A stretch of DNA of 62,594 bases from positions 1 through 62,594 of the forward strand of contig NZ_JNWK01000062.1 in the NCBI RefSeq assembly GCF_000716445.1. The letters run 5' to 3'. Below are positions 1-8,107 of the stretch, piece by piece (the stretch's first letter is position 1; each line of letters begins with the position of its first letter). The position numbers were made by a program, and so were the translations under genes. The DNA is from Streptomyces wedmorensis (GTDB taxonomy: Bacteria > Actinomycetota > Actinomycetes > Streptomycetales > Streptomycetaceae). Under the pieces are notes generated by a model. It saw only the letters and a list, made by a program, of their open reading frames with translations. It did no database searches and had not been told where the DNA came from.

Positions 1-136
1 GACCTCCGTGAGGTGAGTTCCTAGACAGCTCCCACCACACCGGAGGTCTTCGCCATGTTCAAGACCAGACCAGTGTCAACAACGCTCGTGATCAATACAT
101 CTAGGGCCTGTCCGGCCCTGATCCGCCGGACAGGCC
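1..136. other. Leading edge: inverted repeat and short unassigned frame
   Basis: No recognised gene lies here. Positions 1-8 and 41-48 are an 8-bp inverted repeat (GACCTCCG / CGGAGGTC). A GGAGG at 42-46 sits 8 nt before an ATG at 55, opening a 36-codon frame that stops at 163-165 after running through the palindrome at 101-140. Codons at 76-102 are unusually AT-rich for this genome. It could be the decayed edge of an insertion element or a short leader; no family was recognised. Confidence 0.3.
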
Positions 137-140
137 CTAG
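101..140. repeat. 40-bp palindromic dispersed repeat, copy 1
   Basis: A perfect 16-bp inverted repeat (101-116 with 125-140) around the 8-nt loop CCTGATCC. The same sequence, same orientation and same loop, recurs at 59768-59806. The right arm contains the stop codon of the minus-strand gene that ends at 137, so the stem starts inside that gene and may act as its transcription terminator. Two near-identical copies 59.6 kb apart suggest a dispersed element family rather than chance. Confidence 0.85.
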
Positions 141-538
141 GGGAGCTGGGGGCGGTGCGGCATGACGGCGGCGCCGGGCTGCGGGTGGGCCATCACGGCG
201 GCGCCCTGACCCATGCCGTTCGGGCTCAGGCCGCCAGGGCCCATGCCACCAGGGCCCATGCCACCAGGCCCCGGCCCCATGCCACCCGGCCCCATGCCCC
301 CGGGACCCATGAGGCCCTGACCCATGCCTCCCTGGGGGCCGGCGACGGCGACCTGCCCGCCGACACCGGCGTGGGCGACGGGCGCCTGCGGCGCGGGAAC
401 GCCCTGCGGCGGCAGCTGGATGACCCGGCTCAGGTCCCGCAGAACCTCCTCGGCGACCTGGCGGACGTCACCCGGAACATCCCCCCGCTCCCGTATGAGC
501 TCGGCGTAGATCGGTGCCGTGCCGTCCGCGTGGTTCAT
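137..538 (-). CDS. Small protein with Gly/Met-Pro repeat tail, function unknown
   Basis: 133 residues from ATG at 538, chosen because an AAGGAAG-type ribosome site lies just upstream on the minus strand; the frame stays open further upstream but without such a site. Residues 1-45 are ordinary and probably helical (MNHADGTAPIYAELIRERG...). The rest is low complexity: several GPGGM units in a row, then Pro/His-rich sequence. No signal peptide or membrane segment is visible. The stop codon lies in the palindrome at 101-140. It diverges from the RNA ligase gene, with 203 nt between the starts. I do not recognise a family and infer no function. Confidence 0.65.
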   Translation of the reverse strand: MNHADGTAPIYAELIRERGDVPGDVRQVAEEVLRDLSRVIQLPPQGVPAPQAPVAHAGVGGQVAVAGPQGGMGQGLMGPGGMGPGGMGPGPGGMGPGGMGPGGLSPNGMGQGAAVMAHPQPGAAVMPHRPQLP

Positions 539-697
539 GGGGCTCGCTTCCTTCGACTGCGCCGGTTCCGTCACCGACGGGGCGACGGCGAGTCTACGGG
601 GCATCACCGACACGCCCGGGATCGGGAGCCCGCCGTCCGGGCCCGAACGGGGTCCACGAAGGCCCCGCGCGCCGGATATTCGCTGTCCTCCCGGGAC

Positions 698-726
698 TGT
701 TCGGCCCGAGAATGGATCACCGAACA
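698..726. promoter_or_regulatory. Inverted repeat upstream of the RNA ligase gene
   Basis: TGTTCGG at 698-704 pairs with CCGAACA at 720-726, separated by 15 nt, and ends just before the GGAGGG ribosome site (731-736) of the RNA ligase gene. The position fits an operator or a 5' leader stem. No regulator is known to me for this exact sequence; the role is inference. Confidence 0.3.
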
Positions 727-741
727 ACCGGGAGGGACCCC

Positions 742-1950
742 ATGAGCCAGGCGACCCTGACTCTGCACGACCTGATGCCGTCCGACGAGCTGACCGACGC
801 ACTCGAGGAGGGGCACATCACACGGAAGCGCCACCCCGAGCTGCCGCTGTCGATCTACACGTACACGCGCGCGTGCCAGTACGCCCAGCACTGGAACCTG
901 GCCACCACGCGCTGCCGCGGCCTCGTGGCCGACGACGCCACCGGCCGGATCGTCGCCCTCCCCCTCCCCAAGTTCTTCAACCTGTCCGAACACGCCACCG
1001 GCCGCCCCTACGCGCCGCCGCTGCCCGACGAACCCTTCGAGGTGTACGACAAGGTCGACGGCAGCCTCGGCGTGATCTTCCACTACGAGGACCGCTGGCA
1101 CGCCGCCTCCAAGGGCTCCTTCACCAGCGCCCAGGCGGGCTGGGCGCAGCGCCACCTGGACGCCGCCGACACCTCGGGCCTGGCGCCGGGCGTCACGTAC
1201 CTCGCCGAGATCCTCCACCCGCACAACCGGATCGTCGTGAACTACGGCGACCGGCGGGACCTGGTCCTGCTCGCCGCCTTCGACCGGGACGGCACGGAGA
1301 TCGCGCTCGCCGAGGCGGCCGCCGCCTGGCGGCCCATCGGCTCGGTCGTGCGCACCTGGCCCGCCATGAGCGTCGCCGAACTCACCGCCCTGACGGAGTC
1401 CAACACCCTCCCCGGCGGCGTACCGGCCACCGGCACCGACGCCGAGGGCTTCGTGCTGCGCTTCGCCTCCGGCCTGCGCGCCAAGGCGAAGCTCACCGAG
1501 TACGTGCGCCTCCACAAGGTGCTCACCGGCGTCACCGAGCGGGACATCTGGCGCGGCCACGGCATCCAGCGCTTCGCCGCCGTGCCCGCGGCCCGGCTGG
1601 CCAACGGCATCGGCTGCGCCGTCGCCGACGTGGAGGCCTCCGGCGGAAAGCCCCTCGACGCCCTCCTCGAACAGGTCCCGGACGAGTTCGACGCCTGGGT
1701 GCGCGAGGTCGTCGCGCGCCTCGAAGAGGAGGCGGACCGGCGCGAGCGGGCCGTCGACGAGGCCTACACTCGCCTGGCGCACCTCGCCGGTGACCGGGCC
1801 GCCTTCGCCCGCGCCGCCGCGGGCGTGCCCGACCGGGGGCTCCGAGCAGCCCTCTTCCTGCGCCTCGACGGGCGCCCCACGGACCTCCTCGTGTGGCGTC
1901 AGCTCCGTCCCGACGCCACCGACCCCTTCACCCACGACGAGGAGAACTGA
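742..1950 (+). CDS. RNA ligase, T4 Rnl1-like
   Basis: 402 residues from ATG 742, behind GGAGGG at 731-736. The protein belongs to the covalent nucleotidyltransferase fold: motif I is KVDG with the predicted AMP-accepting lysine at residue 104, motif IV is EGFVLR with Glu 235, and motif V has lysines at about 248 and 250. T4 RNA ligase 1 has 374 residues, so the length fits. Such enzymes join 5'-phosphate and 3'-hydroxyl RNA ends using ATP. The next gene starts 2 nt after the stop and encodes a kinase/phosphatase that would make exactly these ends, so the two form an RNA-repair operon. The substrate (for example nuclease-cut tRNA) cannot be read from the sequence. Alternative: a related RNA or DNA ligase of the same fold. 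Confidence 0.85.
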   Translation: MSQATLTLHDLMPSDELTDALEEGHITRKRHPELPLSIYTYTRACQYAQHWNLATTRCRGLVADDATGRIVALPLPKFFNLSEHATGRPYAPPLPDEPFEVYDKVDGSLGVIFHYEDRWHAASKGSFTSAQAGWAQRHLDAADTSGLAPGVTYLAEILHPHNRIVVNYGDRRDLVLLAAFDRDGTEIALAEAAAAWRPIGSVVRTWPAMSVAELTALTESNTLPGGVPATGTDAEGFVLRFASGLRAKAKLTEYVRLHKVLTGVTERDIWRGHGIQRFAAVPAARLANGIGCAVADVEASGGKPLDALLEQVPDEFDAWVREVVARLEEEADRRERAVDEAYTRLAHLAGDRAAFARAAAGVPDRGLRAALFLRLDGRPTDLLVWRQLRPDATDPFTHDEEN

Positions 1951-1952
1951 CC

Positions 1953-2870
1953 GTGCCTGTCGTCCACGTCATGACCGGCCTCCCGGCCTCCGGGAAGACG
2001 ACGGCCGCCCGCGCCCTCCAGGCCGCCGCCGAGGGACGCGTGCGCCGCGTCAACCTCGACGACCTGCGCTCCATGCTCGACCTCCCGGCGGCCGACCGCG
2101 GGCGCTCCCACGGGCACGAGCAGACCGTGCTGGGCATCCAGGACGCCGCCGTCCGCGCGGCCGTCGACGACGGCTTCGACGTCGTCGTCGACAACACCCA
2201 CCTGACCCCGCACATCCCGAAGCGGCTCAAGGCAGCCCTCACCGGCCGGGCGGCCACCTTCGTCGTCCACGACTTCACGGACGTGCCCGTCGACGAGTGC
2301 GTCCGCCGCGACGCCGCCCGCGACCGGCCCGTCGGCGAGGAGATCATCCGCCTCCTCGCGGACAAGCACGCCAAGGCCACCCGCGGCGGCTGGCGCCTCA
2401 CCGCGGACTGGCTCAACGACCGGCCCGCCGGCGTGCCCTACGTCGCCGACCCGTCGCTCCCGTCGGCCGTCATGTGCGACATCGACGGCACCCTCGCCCT
2501 GCGCGGCGACCGGGGCCCGTACGACTTCACGCGCTGCGACGAGGACCTCCTCAACCCCTCCGTACGGGACGCCCTGCGCGCCTTCCGGCACGCCGAGCGC
2601 GACCGGATCGTCCTGCTGTCCGGTCGCAGCGAGGACCACCGCCCCCTCACCGAGGCGTGGCTGGCCCGGCACGAGGTCCCGTACGACGAGCTGTGGATGC
2701 GGGCCTCGGGCGACGGCCGCAGCGACGACATCGTGAAGGCGGAGCTCTTCGACGCCCACGTGCGCCACCGGTACGCCGTCCGCGTCTCCCTCGACGACCG
2801 CGACCGCGTCGTCGCCCTCTGGCGCCGCATGGGCCTGCCCACCTGGCAGGTCAACTACGGCGCCTTCTGA
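1953..2870 (+). CDS. Polynucleotide kinase/3'-phosphatase (Pnkp-like)
   Basis: 305 residues from GTG 1953, 2 nt behind the RNA ligase stop, with the ribosome site in the end of the ligase gene. The N-terminal kinase domain has the P-loop GLPASGKTT at residues 9-17. The C-terminal HAD-type phosphatase domain has DIDGT with acidic residues 176 and 178. The kinase-then-phosphatase order matches T4 Pnkp (301 residues), which phosphorylates 5'-hydroxyl ends and removes 3' or 2',3'-cyclic phosphate. Translational coupling to the ligase argues that they act in sequence: end healing, then sealing. A 13-bp hairpin follows the stop. Confidence 0.85.
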   Translation: MPVVHVMTGLPASGKTTAARALQAAAEGRVRRVNLDDLRSMLDLPAADRGRSHGHEQTVLGIQDAAVRAAVDDGFDVVVDNTHLTPHIPKRLKAALTGRAATFVVHDFTDVPVDECVRRDAARDRPVGEEIIRLLADKHAKATRGGWRLTADWLNDRPAGVPYVADPSLPSAVMCDIDGTLALRGDRGPYDFTRCDEDLLNPSVRDALRAFRHAERDRIVLLSGRSEDHRPLTEAWLARHEVPYDELWMRASGDGRSDDIVKAELFDAHVRHRYAVRVSLDDRDRVVALWRRMGLPTWQVNYGAF

Positions 2871-2898
2871 CCGGAGGCGGGCCGGAACGCTCCGGCAG

Positions 2899-2930
2899 GT
2901 CACGGGGGTGGGGCGGTCCACCCCCGTGAC
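2899..2930 (+). terminator. Hairpin after the RNA repair operon
   Basis: Perfect 13-bp stem: 2899-2911 pairs with 2918-2930 around the loop GGCGGT. It sits 28 nt after the Pnkp stop and 18 nt before the RNase H start. There is no U tract, as is usual in Streptomyces. Confidence 0.6.
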
Positions 2931-2947
2931 CATGTCAGGATCGTGGG

Positions 2948-3661
2948 ATGGTGCAAAAGATCATCGCGGCGTGCGACGGCGCGTCGAAGGGAAACCCCGG
3001 CCCCGCGGCCTGGGCATGGGTCATCGGCCGCCCCGACGGCGGGATCGACCGCTGGGAGGCGGGGCCGCTGGGCCGGGCGACCAACAACGTGGCGGAACTC
3101 ACGGCCCTGGAACGGCTCCTCGAAGCCCTCGACCCCGGAGTGCCGACCGAGGTCCGGATGGACTCGCAGTACGCCATGAAGGCCGTCACGACCTGGCTGC
3201 CCGGCTGGCGCCGCAAGGGCTGGAAGACCTCCTCGGGCAGCCCCGTCGCCAACAAGGAACTCGTCGTGCGCATCGACGAGCTGCTCACCGGCCGCGACGT
3301 GGCCTTCGTCTACGTCCCCGCCCACCAGGTCGACGGCGACCCCCTCAACGACGCCGCCGACCGCGCGGCCAGCCACACCGCCCGCACCCAGGAGCCCACG
3401 GGCTCCGAGACCGGCGCACCGCTGCCCCCGCCGGAAGCGCCCACGCGCGCCTTCGCGCCCCGGGCGCGCACCTCCGCTCCGGCCCGTTCCGCGTCGGGGT
3501 CGGCCTCGTCCTCCTCAGCCTCCTCCGCCCGCCGGAGTCGCCCGTCCGGCGGCACCCTCAAGGCGAAGTTTCCCGGCCGCTGCCGCTGCGGCAAGGCCTA
3601 CGAAAAGGGCGAGACCATCGCCAGGAATCCCGACGGCTGGGGCCATCCCACCTGCGTCTGA
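2948..3661 (+). CDS. rnhA: Ribonuclease HI with C-terminal Cys-rich tail
   Basis: 237 residues from ATG 2948. Residues 1-145 are an RNase HI domain with all four metal-binding acids in place: Asp10 (CDGASKGNPG), Glu50 (NNVAELT), Asp72 (RMDSQ) and Asp138, plus His126. Such enzymes cut RNA in RNA-DNA hybrids. A Ser/Pro/Ala-rich linker (about 150-198) leads to a tail with CRCGKAYEKGE and a final HPTC, which looks like a small zinc-binding module; E. coli RNase HI (155 residues) lacks it. The gene follows the RNA-repair pair but is separated from it by a strong hairpin, so it is probably transcribed alone. The tail could direct the enzyme to a nucleic acid or partner; this is inference. Confidence 0.85.
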   Translation: MVQKIIAACDGASKGNPGPAAWAWVIGRPDGGIDRWEAGPLGRATNNVAELTALERLLEALDPGVPTEVRMDSQYAMKAVTTWLPGWRRKGWKTSSGSPVANKELVVRIDELLTGRDVAFVYVPAHQVDGDPLNDAADRAASHTARTQEPTGSETGAPLPPPEAPTRAFAPRARTSAPARSASGSASSSSASSARRSRPSGGTLKAKFPGRCRCGKAYEKGETIARNPDGWGHPTCV

Positions 3662-3666
3662 AGGCG

Positions 3667-3693
3667 GGGGCCGTCCGACTGGCGGGCGGCCCC
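3667..3693 (+). terminator. Hairpin after RNase HI gene
   Basis: GGGGCCG (3667-3673) pairs with CGGCCCC (3687-3693), directly after the stop codon at 3659-3661. The remaining 3694-3949 has no gene that I can support. Confidence 0.45.
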
Positions 3694-3949
3694 GTCCGGC
3701 TCGTGAGACCGCCGAAACGGGGTGTGCGGCAGGCTTCACCCACGTGTGGGCGCGGGTTCGTCCTGGGTTCTGTTCTCGGAGCGGTTGTGGCTGCATACTG
3801 TTCCTCCTCGCACCTGGTGACGAACCGTTTTACCTGCTCTTATGTCGCTCTCACGACGTGATCGGCACCCGGCGAGAACCTCCCTCCTGCTGCCGCCGCG
3901 GCCTCTCCGCTGCGGGAGCTTTCCCTGCCCGTGAAAGACCCGAGGTTCC

Positions 3950-4633
3950 GTGCCAGTACCTGTTCTCCTGACCGGGCGCTCCGTGCGCCTGGAGCCGCTG
4001 GCGATGCGGCACGCCGAAGCCCTCGCCCGGGCCGGCGGGGCGGACCGATCGGCCTACGCCTTCACCCCCGTACCCGACGGCTTCGAATCGGCCCTCGACT
4101 ACATCGCCCGTGCCCTATCCGATCAGGCGGCAGGCCGGTGCCTGCCCTTCGCCCTGGTCAGTACGGCCGACGAACGAGTCATCGGTTCGACCCGATTCCT
4201 CGAACTCGACTACTGGCGGGGACCGCTCGTCTGGCCCCCCGTCCCGGGCATGCCCCACGGTGATCCGCTGACCGCGGTCCCCGACGCGGCCGAGATCGGG
4301 AACACGTGGATCTCCGGTGCCGCCCGGGGGACCGGCATCAACACCGAGGCCAAGTACCTCATGCTCCGGCACGCCTTCGAAGCCTGGGGTGTCCGCCGCA
4401 TCACGCTGCGCGCCGACGCCCGCAACACCCGCTCACGCGTGGCGATCGAACGGCTCGGAGCCACCTGCGAAGGCGTCCGCCGGGCCCACTCGCGGGGCCT
4501 CGACGGAGCCGTCCGCGACACGGCCTTCTACTCGATCCTCGACGAGGAATGGCCCACGGTCCGGGACATCATCGAGCTCCGCATGTCCACCCCCCGCCAG
4601 GTGCGGATCCCCCAGGACCTGCTCCCGGCCTGA
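3950..4633 (+). CDS. GNAT-family N-acetyltransferase (RimJ/RimL-like)
   Basis: 227 residues from GTG 3950, behind GAGG at 3942-3945. The start VPVLLTGRSVRLEPL is typical of the RimJ/RimL branch, and the acetyl-CoA-binding region is around residues 120-150 (IGNTWISGAARGTGINTEAK, then LMLRHAFEAWG), followed by the conserved NTRSRVAIERLGA segment. These enzymes acetylate N-termini of ribosomal proteins or small amines. Nothing nearby points to a substrate, so the specificity is unknown. A terminator-like stem follows at 4657-4700. Confidence 0.8.
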   Translation: MPVPVLLTGRSVRLEPLAMRHAEALARAGGADRSAYAFTPVPDGFESALDYIARALSDQAAGRCLPFALVSTADERVIGSTRFLELDYWRGPLVWPPVPGMPHGDPLTAVPDAAEIGNTWISGAARGTGINTEAKYLMLRHAFEAWGVRRITLRADARNTRSRVAIERLGATCEGVRRAHSRGLDGAVRDTAFYSILDEEWPTVRDIIELRMSTPRQVRIPQDLLPA

Positions 4634-4656
4634 CCCCCCCGCGGTGCTCCGTCGCC

Positions 4657-4700
4657 CCGCCCCGGCCGCCCGGCGTACCTCCGCCGCGCGGCCGGGGCGG
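4657..4700 (+). terminator. GC-rich hairpin after GNAT gene
   Basis: CCGCCCCGGCCGC (4657-4669) pairs perfectly with GCGGCCGGGGCGG (4688-4700), 18-nt loop, 24 nt after the GNAT stop. Confidence 0.55.
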
Positions 4701-4766
4701 AGCCGGTTCGTGCGGGCCCCGGCGGGCGCTAGCGCGCCCGTCGCACGGGTGGTTCCATGGAAGTGA

Positions 4767-4860
4767 CGGGAAGGACTCGCGTGAGGATGCGGAGTAGCGG
4801 TCGCTACCAGGCCGTGCACCGTGCAATCAGGATCCGCGAGAAGCGGATGAGTCCTTCCCG
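4767..4860. other. Nested-hairpin element, candidate structured RNA or small mobile repeat
   Basis: A perfect 12-bp closing stem (CGGGAAGGACTC 4767-4778 with GAGTCCTTCCCG 4849-4860) encloses 70 nt. Inside are two more hairpins: GTAGC/GCTAC (4794-4798 with 4803-4807, loop GGTC) and ATCCGC/GCGGAT (4832-4837 with 4843-4848, loop GAGAA). The last one stacks directly on the closing stem. The region has no gene and is less GC-rich than its surroundings. It is too short and wrongly shaped for a tRNA. The strand of any transcript is unknown. Confidence 0.4.
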
Positions 4861-5161
4861 CCCCTGACCCACCGGGCCGGCCGACCACGCCCGGCCCCCA
4901 CCCGAGCCCGGCCCCGACCGCGGCTCGCCCCCTGCCAGAGCCTCCTCCGGAGCCCCCCGCCCGAACCCCGGCCCCCCTCACGCCCGGGTCGTGCCTCCCC
5001 ACCGCTCCAGTGCGTTCTCCGGCCCCGGTCCGGCCGGTTCCCCGGCCGTTCCACGGCCCGCTCCCCGCCCCTTCCCGCGCCGACGGGCTCCGCCCGCTCC
5101 GTGCCCGGGGCCGCCCGGTACGGTGACCGGGACAGCGAGCAGCGCCACCCGAAAGGACCGA
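4861..5161. other. Pyrimidine-rich gene-free stretch
   Basis: The plus strand is strongly C-rich with little else. Near its end, TACGGT (5118-5123) could be the -10 box of the next gene, and GAAAGGA (5151-5157) is that gene's ribosome site. No gene or stable repeat was seen. Confidence 0.4.
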
Positions 5162-6271
5162 GTGATCGTGCCGACCGGAACCCCCGACGTACTCCTCCGG
5201 ACGGAGGGCCGTGCCGGGTTCGTCACCCTGAACCGGCCCCGCGCCATCAACGCGCTCACCCACGCCATGGTCCTCGCCGTCGACGGCGCGCTCACGGAGT
5301 GGGAGCACGACCCCGAGATCACCACGGTCGTGATCGAAGGAGCGGGCGAGCGGGGCCTGTGCGCGGGCGGCGACATCCGGGCGATCCACGAGGACGCGCG
5401 CGCCGGAGGCTCGGCCTCCGCGGCCTTCTGGCGGGACGAGTACCGGCTCAACGCGCGGATCGCCCGCTATCCCAAGCCGTACGTGGCCCTCATGGACGGC
5501 ATCGTCATGGGCGGCGGCGTCGGCGTCTCCGCGCACGGCTCCGTCCGCGTCGTCACCGAGCGCTCCAAGGTGGCCATGCCGGAGACCGGCATCGGCTTCG
5601 TCCCCGACGTCGGCGGTACGTACCTCCTCGGGCGCGCCCCCGGCGAGCTCGGCACCCATCTCGCCCTCACCGGAGGAGTCGTCGGCGCGGCCGACGCGCT
5701 CCTCACCGGTCTCGCCGACCACTTCGTCCCGTCCACCGAACTGACCGCCCTCGCCCGGGACCTGACGCTCCTGCCGGCCGCGGAGGCCGTCGCCCGCCAC
5801 ACGGCGACGCCCCCGCCCGGCGTCCTCGCCGAACAGCGGCAGTGGATCGACGCCTGCTACGGCGCCGAGGACGTGGAGACCGTCGTCGAGCGGCTCTTCG
5901 ACATCGGCGACCCCGCCGCCAAGGAAGCCGCCACCACCCTGCTCGCGAAGTCCCCGACGGCCCTCAAGGCCACGCTCGCGGCCATCCGCCGCGCCCGCGG
6001 GCTCGGCACCCTGGAAGAGGTCCTGGACCTGGAGTTCCGGGCCTCCTGCGCCGCACTGACCACGCCCGACCTCGTCGAGGGCATCCGCGCCCAGGTCGTC
6101 GACAAGGACCGCGACCCGCGCTGGACCCCGCCCACGCTCGCCGAGGTCACCGCGGCGGACGTCGCCCGGTACTTCACGGCACCGCCCGGCGGCGACCTCG
6201 GCCTCGCGGCCACCGCGCCGGCGGACACCCTGCCGACGGCGGCGGACCGGGACGCCCGAGACCGGGCATGA
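5162..6271 (+). CDS. 3-hydroxyisobutyryl-CoA hydrolase (crotonase fold)
   Basis: 369 residues from GTG 5162; a GTG at 5168 is an alternative because AAAGGA (5152-5157) is 4 or 10 nt away. The crotonase core is clear: LNRPRAINALTHAM, the oxyanion-hole region LCAGGDIRAIHEDA, then MDGIVMGGGVGVSAHG and MPETGIGFVPDVGGTYLL. The length and the C-terminal extension fit the 3-hydroxyisobutyryl-CoA hydrolase branch of valine breakdown rather than the shorter 260-residue enoyl-CoA hydratases. Its stop overlaps the start of the glutaminase gene (ATGA), so the two are translationally coupled. Confidence 0.8.
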   Translation: MIVPTGTPDVLLRTEGRAGFVTLNRPRAINALTHAMVLAVDGALTEWEHDPEITTVVIEGAGERGLCAGGDIRAIHEDARAGGSASAAFWRDEYRLNARIARYPKPYVALMDGIVMGGGVGVSAHGSVRVVTERSKVAMPETGIGFVPDVGGTYLLGRAPGELGTHLALTGGVVGAADALLTGLADHFVPSTELTALARDLTLLPAAEAVARHTATPPPGVLAEQRQWIDACYGAEDVETVVERLFDIGDPAAKEAATTLLAKSPTALKATLAAIRRARGLGTLEEVLDLEFRASCAALTTPDLVEGIRAQVVDKDRDPRWTPPTLAEVTAADVARYFTAPPGGDLGLAATAPADTLPTAADRDARDRA

Positions 6272-7191
6272 CCACGGACACCTCCTTCGGGCCCGTCCTC
6301 GACCGCATCGCCGAGGAGATCGCGGAACTCGCCGACCGGGGCACGCCCGCCGACTACATCCCGGCCCTCGCCGCGGGCGACCCGCACCGCTTCGGCATGG
6401 CCGTCGCCGAACTCGACGGCACCGTCTACGGGGTGGGGGACTGGCAGCACCCGTTCTCCACCCAGTCCGTCACCAAGGTCTTCACCCTCGCGCTCGCCCT
6501 CGCGGGGGAGGGCGACGACCTCTGGGCCCACGTCGGCAGGGAACCCTCCGGCGACCCCTTCAACTCCCTCGTGCAGCTGGAGTACGAACACGGCATCCCG
6601 CGCAACCCGTTCATCAACGCCGGCGCCCTCGTCGTCACCGACCGCCTGCACCGCCTCACCGGCGACGCCTCCGGCAGCCTGCTCGCCTTCCTCCGCGCGG
6701 AGAGCGGCAACCCCGACCTCGGCTTCGACCCCGGCGTCGCCGCGTCGGAGGCCGCGCACGGCGACCGCAACGCGGCCCTCGCCCACTTCATGGCCTCCTA
6801 CGGCAACATCACGGGCCCCGTCCCCGACCTGCTGCGCGAGTACTTCCGGCAGTGCTCCCTCGAAGCCTCCTGCGCCGACCTCGCCCTCGCCACCGGCTTC
6901 CTCGCCCGGCACGGCCTCCGAGCCGACGGCACCCGCCTGCTGACCCGCAGTCAGGCCAAGCAGATCAACGCCGTCATGCTCACCTGCGGCACCTACGACG
7001 CCGCCGGCGACTTCGCCTACCGCGTCGGCCTCCCCGGCAAGAGCGGCGTCGGCGGAGCCGTCGTCGCCGTCGTCCCCGGCCGCTGCACCCTCTGCGTCTG
7101 GAGCCCCGGCCTCGACGCCCGCGGCAACTCGGTCGCCGGCGTCACCGCCCTCGACCGCTTCACGACCATCACCGGCCTGTCCGTCTTCTGA
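6268..7191 (+). CDS. glsA: Glutaminase A
   Basis: 307 residues, ATG 6268 overlapping the preceding stop by 4 nt. It belongs to the serine-dependent beta-lactamase-like glutaminases: the catalytic STQSVTK motif (PFSTQSVTKVF), then NPFINAGALV, and a late GKSGVGG motif are all present, and about 310 residues is the usual length. It hydrolyses glutamine to glutamate and ammonia in the cytoplasm. Coupling with an acyl-CoA hydrolase suggests a shared amino-acid catabolism role, which is inference. Confidence 0.9.
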   Translation: MTTDTSFGPVLDRIAEEIAELADRGTPADYIPALAAGDPHRFGMAVAELDGTVYGVGDWQHPFSTQSVTKVFTLALALAGEGDDLWAHVGREPSGDPFNSLVQLEYEHGIPRNPFINAGALVVTDRLHRLTGDASGSLLAFLRAESGNPDLGFDPGVAASEAAHGDRNAALAHFMASYGNITGPVPDLLREYFRQCSLEASCADLALATGFLARHGLRADGTRLLTRSQAKQINAVMLTCGTYDAAGDFAYRVGLPGKSGVGGAVVAVVPGRCTLCVWSPGLDARGNSVAGVTALDRFTTITGLSVF

Positions 7192-7233
7192 CCCGGCCTC
7201 GGGAGCGGGCGGCCGGACCGGCCGTTCCCCGGC

Positions 7234-7947
7234 CTATGCGGCGTCGCCGAGCGCGGCCGGTTCGCCCAGGGCGCCGGCCGCCGTCCGCCAGGCCTCGGTG
7301 ACGGCGCCGTGGGCGAGGAGGGTCGCGGCGGCGACGTCGTCGGGGAGGCGGAGCGGCGAGCCGATGTGGACGTGGAGGTCGGGTCTGCGGACGGGAGCCG
7401 TGAGGAGCCCGGCGATCTGCTTCGCGCGGCTGCCCGAGGTGATCCGCCGGGCGCCCGCCTGGCCGATCGGCACGACCTGCGCGCCGGTGGCGCGGGCGAG
7501 CCGGGCCAGTCCGGTACGGAACATCTCGGGCGGGTTCTCGGCGGCGTCACGGCGCGGCGGGATGCGCCCCTCGGCGTACAGCATCACGTGCCGGCCCGAG
7601 GCGAGCGCGACGGCGGCGGCGTCGAGTGCGGCGGCGGCCCGTGCCGAGTTCCGGTGGACCGGTACGTGTCCTTCGCGGGTCAGTGCCCTGCCGAGCACCG
7701 GGACGCGCCACAGCCCCGCCGTGGCGAGCACGACCGGCTCCACGGCCGGTCCCCTGCGGAGCGCGGCCAGGACGAGCGCGGGGTCGGCCGTCGACGTGTG
7801 GTTCGCGACCAGGATGCTGCCGGGCTCGATGCGGGCCCCCGCGTCGGCGGTGACGGTCAGCCGGCCGAACAACGGCACGACACGGGCGGCGATTCGACTG
7901 AGCACGGACGGCCCCTGACTACGGGAAGGATGCGCTGACCCGACCAT
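7234..7947 (-). CDS. Lysophospholipid/1-acylglycerol-3-phosphate acyltransferase
   Basis: 237 residues if started at ATG 7947; GTG 7980 or GTG at about 7905 are alternatives, since none has a convincing ribosome site. The PlsC-type signature is NHTSTAD (NHX4D, catalytic His and Asp) about 45 residues in, followed by a YAEGRIP motif equivalent to the glycerol-phosphate-binding EGTR block. Enzymes of this family transfer an acyl chain to lysophosphatidate or a related lipid at the membrane. The region after about residue 60 is Ala-rich and typical for actinomycete members. It is convergent with the glutaminase gene. Confidence 0.75.
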   Translation of the reverse strand: MVGSAHPSRSQGPSVLSRIAARVVPLFGRLTVTADAGARIEPGSILVANHTSTADPALVLAALRRGPAVEPVVLATAGLWRVPVLGRALTREGHVPVHRNSARAAAALDAAAVALASGRHVMLYAEGRIPPRRDAAENPPEMFRTGLARLARATGAQVVPIGQAGARRITSGSRAKQIAGLLTAPVRRPDLHVHIGSPLRLPDDVAAATLLAHGAVTEAWRTAAGALGEPAALGDAA

Positions 7948-8107
7948 CGTCGCCGCGCCGTGGGGGTCGGGGATGAGCACGCGTACTCACCCGCGTACCC
8001 AACCGCCCTGTGTACGGGGCCGGGTGCCCGGCCCCGGAGACCCCCGGTCTACGCTGAGCCGGACGGACGGCGGCACGACTGACCAGAGGGGGGGGAGGGG
8101 CGGGGCG

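Noticed and set aside
1..48. Insertion-sequence terminus
   Set aside because: An 8-bp inverted repeat is visible but no transposase or target duplication, and the window edge prevents a test.
4767..4860. tRNA gene
   Set aside because: The stems lack the acceptor/D/anticodon/T geometry and no TPsiC arm sequence is present.
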